Source: Anaerolineae bacterium
Lineage (GTDB): Bacteria > Chloroflexota > Anaerolineae > B4-G1 > SLSP01
Reading direction: 5' to 3'
DNA length: 17,789 nucleotides
Assembly: GCA_021159805.1 (NCBI GenBank)
Contig: JAGHDT010000156.1
Location: forward strand, 1 to 17,789
Positions 1 through 7,927 of the stretch are shown piece after piece (the stretch's first letter is position 1; each line of letters begins with the position of its first letter). The position numbers were made by a program, and so were the translations under genes. The notes beneath the pieces are model-generated. The model saw nothing but the letters and a program-made list of their open reading frames with translations. It had not been told where the DNA came from and did not search any database.

Positions 1-92
1 AGCAATACCCATACCAGGCACACCACCACCAGGGAGCTTCCGACTAGACTCGCTAGAGTCAGGTTACGCCTGGAAACCATCTGAAAGCTCAT
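1..92 (-). CDS. N-terminal fragment of a membrane-anchored or secreted protein (runs off the window)
   Basis: An open frame begins with ATG at base 92 and runs leftward out of the window with no stop (30 codons visible). A GGAG ribosome binding site lies 7 bases before the ATG. The visible peptide starts MSFQMVSRRN and continues with a long apolar run rich in Leu, Val and Ser, ending near CLVWVL. This is the pattern of a signal peptide or signal anchor: two arginines, then a hydrophobic core of about 18 residues. The start lies 73 bases after the pcrA stop on the same strand, so it may be co-transcribed with pcrA. The rest of the protein is outside the window and no function can be given. Confidence 0.6.
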   Translation of the reverse strand, partial: MSFQMVSRRNLTLASLVGSSLVVVCLVWVL

Positions 93-165
93 TTCTTGTC
101 TCCCGGGTGTTTCGTGAATCCGCACACCATCCGGATAGCCGAACCCCAGCCACGAATTGCCTGTC

Positions 166-2355
166 TCAGTGTTGCGGCAGCGGTTCCATCGGCGCCATAT
201 GGCTCAGCAGCTTCTTCACACCGATGCCATTGCCGAAAACCACCGTCACCATCTCCTGACGCCCTTCGTACTCGCTCTCGAGTACCATCCCTTCGCCATA
301 GTACGTGTGCTTCACCCGCTGCCCGGTCTTGAAGCGCAGCTCAGGCAGGGGCTCAGCGGTGCGCTGGTCACGCGATTGCGTACCCCACGAGGTTACCGAC
401 CAGCTGGGCTTAGCGCCACGGTGCTGGCGGTCTTCCGGCTGCTTGAGCACCTCGGCGGGCAGATCCTTGAGGAACCGTGAGGGCGCAGAAGGCTCACTGC
501 CGCGATACCCGCGCCACCCGCGGCGGAAAGCATAGGTCAGATAGAGCCGCTCCTCCGCACGCGTCATCCCCACGTACAACAGACGTCGCTCCTCGGCCAC
601 CTCCGACGGAGAGTCAACAGAACGGCTGTGGGGGAGCAGTCCCTCTTCCAGACCGGCCAGGAAGACAACACGGTACTCCAGTCCTTTGGCGCCGTGGAGC
701 GTCAGCAGCGTGACCGCGTCAACTTCATCGGCCAGTTCATCCACGTCCGCGACCAAAGCCACATCGGTGAGAAAATCCACCAGAGAAACGGTGGACGCTT
801 CCGCCACAACGGCGCGCAGCGCCATCACATTTTCCCAGCGCGACTCCCCCTTATCGCTGCCGTCACGTACATAGGACTCGAAATTGATATCCGCCAGCAC
901 CCGGTCGATCAGCCGTGCGACGCTGAGTTCATCACGCAGCACCGTCCACTGATGGACCAATGCCGCAAAGGAGGTCAGCGCACGCTCGGCACGGCTGCGC
1001 AGCGTGCCGGAACGTACCAGCGACACCAATCCCCGATAGAGGCTGGTGCCCAATCTCTGCGCTTCGGCAGCAACCTTGCCCACCGTCCCGGCACCGATGC
1101 CCCTGGGCGGCACGTTCACCACCCGCATAAAGCTGACGTCGTCATCAGGGTTCAGCATGAACCGCAGGAATCCCAGGACGTCCTTAATCTCCTTCCGCGA
1201 ATAGAACCGTGTCGCCCCAATCAGACGATACGGAATATTGTGACGGATAAAGCTCTCTTCAAGAGCCCGGGACTGGGCGTTCGTCCGGTACATCACCGCA
1301 ACGTCACTCTGTTTGTAGCCCGTACGCAGTAGCCGTTGGGTCTCCAGCACAATGTAGTCGGCCTCTTCCTGCTCATCATAGGCCTCGTGGAGCACCACCG
1401 GATACCCACCGGACTTGGTCGTGAAGAGATACTTTGACGTCCGGTCAGGATTCTGGGCGATGATCGCCTGCGCCCCATCCAGGATAACCTGCGTGGAGCG
1501 GTAGTTCTCCTCCAACAGGAATTCATGCACTTCCGGGAAATCCTCCCGCAGCCTGGTAATATTGCGGCAATCCGCACCCCGCCACGAATAAATCGACTGA
1601 TCCTCATCGGCAACCACGTAGAGACTCCGATGCCCCAGGGCAAGCTGCTTCAGAATCACATACTGCGCGATATTGGTGTCCTGGAACTCATCGACCAGGA
1701 CATACCGAAAGCGATCCCGGTACCGGTCGCGGAGCGCCTCATCTGTCTGGAGCAGTCGAGCGGTCTCCATGAGCAGATCATCAAAATCCAGGCCGTCATT
1801 CTTGCGCAGGCCCTCCTGATACGACACGTAAGCACGTACGACAATCTCATCATAGTACGTACGCACCGGGTAGTGCTCCGGCGTGAGGAGCTCGTTCTTC
1901 GCACTTGACACAGCATTCAAAAGCGATCGAGGGCGATAGCGCTTGTCGTCCAGGCCCATGTCAGCGACGACCTGCTTCATCACCGTCAACTGGTCATCGG
2001 TATCGAAGATCAGATAGTTGGGCGACAGCCCAAGTACCTCGGCCTCGCGCCTCAGAATACGCGCACACGTTGCGTGAAATGTCCCCAAAGTCATCGGACG
2101 CGTTGACGTATCCCCAAGCATACGGTCCAGCCGGTGCCGCATCTCGCGAGCGGCTTTGTTGGTGAACGTCACCGCAAGCACATGCCAGGGAGCCACGTCC
2201 AGCTCTGACAGCATCCAGGCGATACGATGCGTCAGCACACGGGTTTTCCCCGAGCCCGGGCCGGCAATCACCAGCGCCGGTCCCAGAGAAGCGGTCACAG
2301 CGGCCCGTTGTTGGGCATTGAGCACACGAAGTAGAGGGTGGTTTTCGTATTCCAT
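166..2355 (-). CDS. pcrA: ATP-dependent 3'-5' DNA helicase PcrA/UvrD (superfamily 1A)
   Basis: Unwinds DNA during nucleotide excision repair, rolling-circle replication and removal of recombinase filaments. Counting from an upstream ATG at 2364, the motifs are: Q-motif near 15-23, Walker A AGPGSGKT at 34-41, GLDFDDLL at 191-198, Walker B VDEFQDT near 224-230, motif III DEDQSIYSWRGA at 253-264, ENYRS at 286-290, LTLHGAKGLEY (motif V), and RRLLYVGMTRAEERLY (motif VI). The last 50 residues (GQRVKHTYYGEGMVL onward) are the Tudor-like C-terminal domain typical of PcrA. Full length is about 730 aa, normal for the family. I prefer the ATG at 2355 because the ATG at 2364 overlaps a TACAAT -10 box that would start the mRNA at 2355; neither ATG has a Shine-Dalgarno. 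The ABC1-kinase gene lies 80 bases upstream. Confidence 0.95.
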   Translation of the reverse strand: MEYENHPLLRVLNAQQRAAVTASLGPALVIAGPGSGKTRVLTHRIAWMLSELDVAPWHVLAVTFTNKAAREMRHRLDRMLGDTSTRPMTLGTFHATCARILRREAEVLGLSPNYLIFDTDDQLTVMKQVVADMGLDDKRYRPRSLLNAVSSAKNELLTPEHYPVRTYYDEIVVRAYVSYQEGLRKNDGLDFDDLLMETARLLQTDEALRDRYRDRFRYVLVDEFQDTNIAQYVILKQLALGHRSLYVVADEDQSIYSWRGADCRNITRLREDFPEVHEFLLEENYRSTQVILDGAQAIIAQNPDRTSKYLFTTKSGGYPVVLHEAYDEQEEADYIVLETQRLLRTGYKQSDVAVMYRTNAQSRALEESFIRHNIPYRLIGATRFYSRKEIKDVLGFLRFMLNPDDDVSFMRVVNVPPRGIGAGTVGKVAAEAQRLGTSLYRGLVSLVRSGTLRSRAERALTSFAALVHQWTVLRDELSVARLIDRVLADINFESYVRDGSDKGESRWENVMALRAVVAEASTVSLVDFLTDVALVADVDELADEVDAVTLLTLHGAKGLEYRVVFLAGLEEGLLPHSRSVDSPSEVAEERRLLYVGMTRAEERLYLTYAFRRGWRGYRGSEPSAPSRFLKDLPAEVLKQPEDRQHRGAKPSWSVTSWGTQSRDQRTAEPLPELRFKTGQRVKHTYYGEGMVLESEYEGRQEMVTVVFGNGIGVKKLLSHMAPMEPLPQH

Positions 2356-2362
2356 ATCTATC

Positions 2363-2390
2363 ATTGTAACATAGCGGAAGGCCCGAGCAA
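2363..2390 (-). promoter_or_regulatory. Putative pcrA promoter giving a leaderless mRNA
   Basis: On the minus strand TTGCTC (2385-2390) and TACAAT (2363-2368) are separated by 16 bases. Seven bases after the -10 box is an in-frame ATG of pcrA at 2355, so the predicted first base of the RNA is the start codon. The absence of any Shine-Dalgarno at pcrA agrees with this. Prediction by eye only. Confidence 0.5.
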
Positions 2391-2444
2391 CTAATCTATG
2401 GCACTAGACCAGCGGGGTACGCTTTGCCCATCCTGGGACGCACC

Positions 2445-4109
2445 CTAGCGCTTTCGCACAATGGACCAGACAACCCGTGCGCCGATCAACAGCACCAGGA
2501 TGAAGCTGAGGATGACAATGGCCTGTACCACCCAGTTGGTGTTGGTGACCACCGGAATGAGTCCGGCCAACCCTATCGTCATGCCGGCAATGATCACGCT
2601 CAGCGCAAGCCGTGTGAACAGCCGATCCAATGTCTCTAGATTCGCCTGGTCAAAGGAGAGCAGTACCGGTTCCCGCTTCTCCAACCTGTCGATCAGCAGC
2701 TGCCCGGCGTGAGGGAGTTCCTCAAACAGGTCCATCCACGCCAACCCCCGCCGGACCGTGTCGGACAACCAGTTCCAGTCTGGTACAACCGTGCTCAGGA
2801 TCAGCTTGCTGACGTAGGGTTTGGAGAATTCGAAGATATCAAATTCGGGGACCAGCGTCAGACCGAGCCCCTCCATCATCGCCAAGGTCTTTGCCAACAG
2901 CCAGAAGTTGTTGGGTAGTTTCAGCCGGTGCTCGAAGACGACCGGCATGACGTCCTCCATAACCTCCTGGAGATGCATCTCTCGCAGCTGCAGCCCACTG
3001 TAGTGATTCAGCAGCCGCTCAATGTCACGAGTAAGGTTCTTCCGGTCCACATCAGGGGGAGCCGCCCCGATGTGGATCAACTCCTCAGTCGCACCTTTAG
3101 CGTTGAGTTGGACGGCCACATTGTAGAGACGGATCAGATTGACACGGTCAGCGCGGCTGAGATAACCGACCATACCGAAGTCCATCGCGCCGATCACATT
3201 GTCCTGCATCACCATGAAGTTGCCCGGGTGTGGATCGGCGTGGAAGAATCCGTCCACCAACACCTCTTGGATGATCATGTTCGCGGCATGGGTGGCAATC
3301 GCCTGACGATCGTGGCCGGCAGCATCAATCGCTGCGATCTGATCAATCTTGATCCCCTCAATGTACTCCAGCACCAACACACGCTTAGTCGTGTGCTCCC
3401 AGTGCACCCACGGGATATGAACCCCCGGCACATCCTTGAAATTCTCTCGAAAACGATCGGCGTTCCGCCCTTCCGAGACGTAGTCGAGCTCGCTGTTGAC
3501 CGTGTCGGCAAAATCCTCGGCGATCTCGACAAGATCGTAGACCTTGCCCAGCGGCGTATGGTTCTGTACGTAACGGGCAATATCGTGGATAATCTCCAGA
3601 TCCGTCATCAGCGTAGGCAGGATATTCGGGCGCTGGACCTTGATCGCGACGCGCTCACGCGTCGACAACTTCGCAAGATGGACCTGCGCCAGGGATGCCG
3701 ACGCCAAGGGCACCGTGTTGATCTCATCAAAAACATCCTCCAGCGGAGCATCAAGCTCTTGCCGGAGGACGTTCTCGATATCTGCCCAGACAACCGGCTG
3801 CACCTCGTCCTGGAGTTTGGTGAGCTCGGCGATGTAGTCAGGGGGGAGCAAGTCGGGCCGCGTGCTCAGCACCTGGCCAAGTTTCACAAAGGCCGGGCCC
3901 AGCTCCTCAAGCGCCTGGCGGAAATGAAACGGAAGCGACGCAGGTTCCGGCTTGGGGAGAGGAGTGAGATCACGAAGCCAGAAAGGCTCCGAAGGGAGCT
4001 GGGAGATCGCGAAACCAAATCCGTGGCGCGTGAAGACGGTCAGAATCCGCCGGTATCGCTGCAGATGCCGGATGGGACGCGTGATCGTGGGAAAACTGAA
4101 GACCGTCAA
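2445..4109 (-). CDS. UbiB/ABC1/ADCK-family atypical kinase-like membrane protein
   Basis: Members of this family (UbiB, ADCK, COQ8) have a protein-kinase-like fold and ATPase activity. They support quinone or other lipid metabolism at the membrane; the substrate of this one is unknown. Visible motifs in 554 aa: VKLGQ (KxGQ) at 75-79, the Ala-rich loop ASASLAQVH near 136-144, AIKVQRP with the invariant Lys at 157, SELDY near 206-210, HADPHPGN at 290-297, and metal-binding DFG at 310-312. Two C-terminal membrane helices (about 502-521 and 526-548) end in VRKR. The start is TTG: an in-frame TGA lies a few codons upstream, GAGGG sits 9 bases before the TTG, and no early ATG exists. It is downstream of the glycosyltransferase (98-base gap) and upstream of pcrA. 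An old annotation would be 2-polyprenylphenol 6-hydroxylase; a role in quinone synthesis is inference. Confidence 0.9.
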   Translation of the reverse strand: MTVFSFPTITRPIRHLQRYRRILTVFTRHGFGFAISQLPSEPFWLRDLTPLPKPEPASLPFHFRQALEELGPAFVKLGQVLSTRPDLLPPDYIAELTKLQDEVQPVVWADIENVLRQELDAPLEDVFDEINTVPLASASLAQVHLAKLSTRERVAIKVQRPNILPTLMTDLEIIHDIARYVQNHTPLGKVYDLVEIAEDFADTVNSELDYVSEGRNADRFRENFKDVPGVHIPWVHWEHTTKRVLVLEYIEGIKIDQIAAIDAAGHDRQAIATHAANMIIQEVLVDGFFHADPHPGNFMVMQDNVIGAMDFGMVGYLSRADRVNLIRLYNVAVQLNAKGATEELIHIGAAPPDVDRKNLTRDIERLLNHYSGLQLREMHLQEVMEDVMPVVFEHRLKLPNNFWLLAKTLAMMEGLGLTLVPEFDIFEFSKPYVSKLILSTVVPDWNWLSDTVRRGLAWMDLFEELPHAGQLLIDRLEKREPVLLSFDQANLETLDRLFTRLALSVIIAGMTIGLAGLIPVVTNTNWVVQAIVILSFILVLLIGARVVWSIVRKR

Positions 4110-4182
4110 GGATCCAGACCCTCACCAAGCATATCTTACAGGGGACACTTATGAGCAGTCACGGGTTAGGTTCACTTCAAAC

Positions 4183-4211
4183 ATTGTGGCATTGTTCCGG
4201 TCTTTCGTCAA
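4183..4211 (-). promoter_or_regulatory. Possible promoter for the ABC1-kinase gene
   Basis: Minus-strand TTGACG (4206-4211, overlapping the glycosyltransferase stop codon) lies 17 bases from CACAAT (4183-4188), which is preceded by an extended -10 TGC. It predicts a leader of about 65 bases before the TTG start at 4109. The -10 box matches the consensus at only 4 of 6 positions. Confidence 0.35.
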
Positions 4212-4972
4212 GCTTCAGGGTGACGCGCGCCCGGATGACGGTACCCAAGGACCCGGTATTTCACCAGGGTCCATAGGACCGTGAAGCCATCCCGCCAGGA
4301 AATCTTCTTCCCCTCATCGAACTCACGCCCACTGTATGAGATCGGCACCTCGTAGATGCGATACCCGCTCAACAGAATCTGCGCCGTGATCTCCGGATCG
4401 AAGCCCCAGCCGTTCGCCTTGAGGTCGAGCTTGTCGGCCACCTCGCGGGTGAAGACTTTGTAGCACGTTTCCATATCCGTCAGGATCGTATTGTAGAGAA
4501 GATTGGTCACAAACGTGAGTGCTTGGTTCCCCAGCATGTGCCAGAAGAACATCGCCTTGGTCGGTCCACCGCGAAATCGTGATCCGTAGACCACCTGCAC
4601 GCGGCGCTCCAGAATCGGCTGCAGAAGCTTGACATAGTCGCGCGGATCATATTCCAGATCGGCATCCTGTATCAGGCAGATATCCCCGGTCGTGGTCTCC
4701 AGTCCAGTCCTGACCGCACCGCCCTTGCCCTGATTTCTCTCGTGGAAGACGATCACCACGTCGGGTTCGTCGCGGAGCGTATCCAGATAGTCGCGCGAGC
4801 CATCGGTAGACCCATCGTCAACGATGACAATCTCGCGATCGAGATGTATCACAGAGTCACTGGCGTGGTCCGACCACACAGGAACGTCAAGAGCAACCAC
4901 TCGCACACGACCCACGATCTCTTCGATCGTCTCGATCTCATTATATACCGGGATAATCACTGATAGCTTCAC
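4208..4972 (-). CDS. Family 2 glycosyltransferase, polyprenyl-phosphate sugar transferase type
   Basis: Has a GT-A fold resembling dolichyl/polyprenyl-phosphate mannosyl- or glucosyltransferases, which move a sugar from a nucleotide donor to a lipid phosphate at the inner membrane face. Motifs in 254 aa: N-terminal SVIIPVYNE at 4-12, VDDGSTDG at 51-58, NQGKGGAVRTG at 80-90, the metal-binding DAD within QDADLEYDP at 102-110, GSRF at 130-133, and DMETCYKV further on. It has no membrane helices, so it is a short soluble or peripheral form. A stretch of about 15 residues (near 30-45) between the first strand and VDDGS is longer than in many relatives. The start is GTG, with GGAGG 5 bases upstream. 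The gene follows the rluE-like gene by 20 bases, consistent with co-transcription. The sugar and acceptor cannot be read from the sequence. Confidence 0.88.
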   Translation of the reverse strand: MKLSVIIPVYNEIETIEEIVGRVRVVALDVPVWSDHASDSVIHLDREIVIVDDGSTDGSRDYLDTLRDEPDVVIVFHERNQGKGGAVRTGLETTTGDICLIQDADLEYDPRDYVKLLQPILERRVQVVYGSRFRGGPTKAMFFWHMLGNQALTFVTNLLYNTILTDMETCYKVFTREVADKLDLKANGWGFDPEITAQILLSGYRIYEVPISYSGREFDEGKKISWRDGFTVLWTLVKYRVLGYRHPGARHPEA

Positions 4973-4992
4973 AAGGACCTCCAGAGGAAGAC

Positions 4993-5598
4993 TTACCTAT
5001 GTCGATGTGTGTGCCGGCCCCGCGGCCACACATCGGCAAGTAGGGTGTTGCGTTCAACAGTGCTGAGATCACGCCACCTACCAGGGACCAGATCCGGCGT
5101 GAGTGCCACACGACCGATCCCCACCCGCACCAAGCGCACCGTAGGGTGCCCCACCGCAGCCGTCATTCGCTTGATCTGACGGTTCATGCCTTCTCGAAGT
5201 CCGATGCGCAGCCAGGACGTCTTCTCCGGAGAGGGCAGCGGCTTGATAAAGGGTGGAAGCGGGGGTTCACCGGCGAGAATCTCCACGTCGGCCGGCTGAG
5301 TTCGACCCAACTTGATCTCCACCCCCTCGCGCAACAGCGTCAGGGCTTCGGTCCCAGGCAGCCCCAAGACAAGTACGGCATAGATCTTGATGTGGCTGAA
5401 GTCAGGATGCGTAAGGCGGTGCAGCGTCTGCCCATCATTGGTCAGCAGCAACAGCCCTTCACTATCCAGATCCAGCCGCCCCGCTGGCTGCAAGTCAGCA
5501 GGAATTCCCATGTCGATCAGATTCTCATGGCCTACGGAACTTCGCTGACGGGTACTCAACACCCCGAACGGCTTATAGGCAATGACATAGCGATACAC
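4993..5598 (-). CDS. rluE: RsuA/RluE-type rRNA pseudouridine synthase without S4 domain
   Basis: Converts a specific uridine in rRNA to pseudouridine; E. coli RluE acts on U2457 of 23S rRNA. The 201-aa protein begins directly with the catalytic domain (VIAYKPFGVLST), with no N-terminal S4 RNA-binding domain, which is the RluE-like arrangement. The catalytic Asp is D43 in PAGRLDLDSEGLLLLTNDG. A later block, LREGMNRQIKRM followed by VGHPTVRLVRVGIG, matches the family's conserved C-terminal motif; the usual Arg of EGRNRQ is Met here. The start is GTG only 3 bases after the surE stop, so translation is probably coupled to surE. The fold and activity class are clear; the exact target uridine is inferred. 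Confidence 0.88.
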   Translation of the reverse strand: MYRYVIAYKPFGVLSTRQRSSVGHENLIDMGIPADLQPAGRLDLDSEGLLLLTNDGQTLHRLTHPDFSHIKIYAVLVLGLPGTEALTLLREGVEIKLGRTQPADVEILAGEPPLPPFIKPLPSPEKTSWLRIGLREGMNRQIKRMTAAVGHPTVRLVRVGIGRVALTPDLVPGRWRDLSTVERNTLLADVWPRGRHTHRHR

Positions 5599-5601
5599 AG
5601 C

Positions 5602-6384
5602 TCACCGCCACTCTCCGAAAGACCACGCCGCCAGCGGCTGTAGGAGATCATAGGCCGTGAAGTCCAAATGGATGGGCGTCACTGAGATGTAGCCCTGTGC
5701 AATCGCCGTGAAGTCGGTCCCTTCCTCCATGACGCCCGTAGGAGGATCGCCCCCAATCCAATAGTAGGGCGTACCCGAGGGGTCCTCTCGCACAACCAGA
5801 GCGTCGCGATACACACGCCGCCCCATCCGCGTCACACGCACGCCCTGAACCTCGCATAACGGCAGATTCGGCACGTTAACGCTCAGAATGACGCCATCCG
5901 GCAAGCCCTGCCGGGCCACAACTTGCGCCAGATATGCTGCGAAGTCCGCGGCAACCGAATAGTCTGCGACACTCTCGTAAGTGTCCAGAGAGACTGCGAA
6001 GGCTGGCAATCCTCCGATGGCACCTTCCATGGCAGCTGTCACCGTGCCGGAGTAGGTAATATCGTAGCCGAAATTCGCGCCGCGATTGATGCCGGCAATC
6101 ACCAGGTCAACCGGGTCGGCCACGATACCCAGCAGACCCAGAGCGATCGCATCTGAGGGGGCGCCATCTGTCACCAGAACTGGGGCCCCGCCGGCCAACC
6201 GACCTTCACGCACGCGCAGCGGGCGATGCATCGTCTTCACGTGTCCGGATGCACTCCAGTTGCGGTCAGGAGCAATCACCGTGACCCTGGCCACGTCACC
6301 AAGGGCCGTCGCCAGCGCATCGATGCCGGGGGCATCGACGCCATCGTCATTTGTAACCAATACGTGGGGCCGTCTAGCGCCCAT
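5602..6384 (-). CDS. surE: 5'/3'-nucleotidase SurE (stationary-phase survival protein)
   Basis: A metal-dependent phosphatase that removes phosphate from nucleoside 5'- and 3'-monophosphates. Counting from the ATG at 6384, the N-terminal metal site is VTNDDG (D13, D14), NWSASG carries the metal-binding Ser at about 44, and GINRGANFGYDITYSGTV (from about 98) carries the conserved Asn and the active-site loop. Length of 260 aa is typical. I chose the ATG at 6384 because family members begin almost directly with the NDDG strand and a GGGG lies 9 bases upstream. An in-frame ATG at 6399 and a TTG at 6408 are alternatives. It heads the surE-rluE-glycosyltransferase set; I found no convincing promoter for it. 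Confidence 0.93.
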   Translation of the reverse strand: MGARRPHVLVTNDDGVDAPGIDALATALGDVARVTVIAPDRNWSASGHVKTMHRPLRVREGRLAGGAPVLVTDGAPSDAIALGLLGIVADPVDLVIAGINRGANFGYDITYSGTVTAAMEGAIGGLPAFAVSLDTYESVADYSVAADFAAYLAQVVARQGLPDGVILSVNVPNLPLCEVQGVRVTRMGRRVYRDALVVREDPSGTPYYWIGGDPPTGVMEEGTDFTAIAQGYISVTPIHLDFTAYDLLQPLAAWSFGEWR

Positions 6385-6579
6385 AGGCCAATACCCCATT
6401 TGCTTCAATCATCAAGACACCATCCCCCTCTCAACGACCTCATTATCGCCGTGCCCGATACTGCCGCATATCAGCGCGGCAGGTCTCGGGTCTTGGCACA
6501 GAAACAAACCGAAACCGTGACTTCAAATTTCGCAAAGGTCACTGTTACTAACGCCCTCACCAAAGTCAAGCACGTTTAC

Positions 6580-6608
6580 TTGCCGTAGGACAACATTAAC
6601 TGCATAAT
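6580..6608 (+). promoter_or_regulatory. Putative sigma-70-type promoter of spoVS
   Basis: TTGCCG (6580-6585) and CATAAT (6603-6608) are separated by 17 bases. The predicted start is near 6615, giving a leader of about 36 bases that contains the AGGGAG ribosome binding site of spoVS at 6639-6644. Confidence 0.55.
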
Positions 6609-6650
6609 GAAGTTGTCTGGATGTCCAAAGCTGCACGCAGGGAGACCTGC

Positions 6651-6938
6651 ATGGATTTGGTCAAAGTCGTGGCTAACTCTCGATCAACCTCCGTTGCAGA
6701 AGCTATCGCAGGTATCATCAGGGAAAGAGGGCGGGTCGACGTCCAGGCCATCGGAGCAGGAGCTGTCAACCAAGCAGTGAAGGCCATTGCCATCGCCCGA
6801 GGATACCTGGAACTTGACAACATCGAGATCGCCTGCATTCCGTCATTCGCTGAAGTACTCATCGATGGTATGGTAAGGAACGCACAGCCATGCGTCTGGC
6901 GGTCGAATCGGGCTTCGCTATGCCCCCCCCCACTCTAG
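6651..6938 (+). CDS. spoVS: SpoVS-family (Alba-fold) protein with a frameshifted C-terminus
   Basis: SpoVS is a small Alba-like nucleic-acid-binding protein that affects sporulation stage V in Bacillus and is also found in non-sporulating Thermus, Thermotogae and Chloroflexota. The first 73 codons match the family: LVKVVANS, then SVAEAIAGIIRERG, then QAIGAGAVNQAVKAIAIARG, then IACIPSF and VLIDG. After IDG the frame reads MVRNAQPCVW and stops at TAG 6936-6938. The family ending is instead present in another frame from 6875 on (KERTAMRLAVES). The cause is an exact tandem copy of ATGGT (6865-6869 and 6870-6874); removing one copy restores the normal reading. ATG 6651 is chosen because AGGGAG ends 6 bases upstream. 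The stop overlaps that of convergent holB. It is either a recent pseudogene or an assembly error. Confidence 0.85.
   Translation: MDLVKVVANSRSTSVAEAIAGIIRERGRVDVQAIGAGAVNQAVKAIAIARGYLELDNIEIACIPSFAEVLIDGMVRNAQPCVWRSNRASLCPPPL
6865..6874 (+). repeat. 5-base tandem duplication inside spoVS
   Basis: Two adjacent copies of ATGGT. The net 5-base gain shifts spoVS out of frame right after the conserved IDG codons. Confidence 0.8.
6923..6931 (+). repeat. C9 homopolymer at the end of spoVS
   Basis: Nine C residues just before the spoVS stop. With the duplicated ATGGT removed, an 8-base tract would end spoVS at the same TAG (6936-6938), whereas nine bases carry the frame on to a TAG at 6962-6964, inside antisense holB sequence. 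It is a possible slippage or base-calling error site. Confidence 0.7.
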
Positions 6939-7927
6939 GCCGCCGCTATCTCCGGCATATCTAGCAACAGACCTTCCACTAACAGCTGCCTATTCGCGTT
7001 GGAGAGCAACGCTAACTGCGCATGCTCCAGCGCAGACAACACCTGAACGGTCCGCCGCACATCCGTCGCACCGACGACTGCTTCCAGCGTCCGACGATGC
7101 TCAACGTGCATCAGCGCCGCGTCATTGTGCGAGTGCAGAAGCAGCACGTCGCGCCAGAATGTAAGCCAGGTCTCCAGTGTCTCGGCCAAGCCATCGCTCT
7201 TACTCGCCAATGCCTTGGCCGTCTCAAACCTTGTCGGCAGATCTTGCCCCAAAATCGCAACCAGCAGTTCCAGCGTGGACTGCATCCGCTCATATGTCTC
7301 GGCATGTGTCGCAGCGCGCACCGCCCAGCCCATGCGACCGCCGGAAATACGGGCCAGCCGCTCTGCCAGGCCGGGTTCCACCAGCCATTCCGAAACCAGT
7401 GCCTCGGCCACTAACCGGCTTGGCAATGGGCGCAGTACGATCTGTTGGGAGCGCGAGACAATCGTGGACAGTAGAAGATCAGCATCGGTCGCCAACAGGA
7501 TAAGGTGCGCATAGGAGGGCGGCTCCTCCAGCGTCTTGAGAAGTGCGTTGGCCGCCCCGATCGTCGCGCGCTCAAAATCGCTGATCAGCACAACCTTGCG
7601 AGTGGCCTCCTTGGGTGTCAACGCCAAGAAGCGCTCCACCGGGCGGATCTGATCGATCTTGAGGCGCGCCGTGGCACCCTCAGGTTCCACCACCAGATAG
7701 TCCGGGTGGTTGCCGGACCGCAATTTGCGACATGCCAGGCACGTACCGCATGGTTTGTCGTTATCGGCCTGGCACAGCATGGCAGCGACAAGCTGATGCG
7801 CAAGCGTGTGCTTCCCCACGCTTGCAGGACCGGTAATCAGCAGCGCATGTGGAATCTCATCCCGCACCACCGCTTGACGCAGCCCCTGCACCGCCCATTG
7901 ATGCCCCACAACAGGCCAGGGCTTCAT
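6935..7927 (-). CDS. holB: DNA polymerase III clamp-loader delta prime subunit
   Basis: Part of the ring that loads the beta sliding clamp onto primed DNA. In the 330-aa protein: P-loop GPASVGKHT at 33-41; a zinc-binding module with Cys at 52, 60, 63 and 66; ISDFERATIGAANALLKTLEEPP from about 115, with the degenerate Walker B expected of delta prime rather than gamma/tau; and an SRSQ arginine-finger motif at 158-161 (SRC in many relatives). The C-terminal collar domain fills the rest. ATG 7927 has an AGGGAGA ribosome binding site 8 bases upstream. The ATG overlaps the TGA of the upstream NTPase gene (ATGA, 7924-7927), so the two are translationally coupled. The stop TAG (6935-6937) shares bases with the stop of convergent spoVS. 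Confidence 0.93.
   Translation of the reverse strand: MKPWPVVGHQWAVQGLRQAVVRDEIPHALLITGPASVGKHTLAHQLVAAMLCQADNDKPCGTCLACRKLRSGNHPDYLVVEPEGATARLKIDQIRPVERFLALTPKEATRKVVLISDFERATIGAANALLKTLEEPPSYAHLILLATDADLLLSTIVSRSQQIVLRPLPSRLVAEALVSEWLVEPGLAERLARISGGRMGWAVRAATHAETYERMQSTLELLVAILGQDLPTRFETAKALASKSDGLAETLETWLTFWRDVLLLHSHNDAALMHVEHRRTLEAVVGATDVRRTVQVLSALEHAQLALLSNANRQLLVEGLLLDMPEIAAA

Noticed and set aside
628..1332. 234-codon plus-strand frame opposite pcrA
   Set aside because: It lies wholly antisense to the clear pcrA coding sequence, has no family motif, and is a shadow of its codon pattern.
2928..4154. 408-codon plus-strand frame opposite the ABC1-kinase gene
   Set aside because: Long, but fully antisense to a gene with all family motifs. 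The composition (rich in His, Arg, Asp, Leu) is what the reverse of that frame gives, and there is no ribosome binding site.
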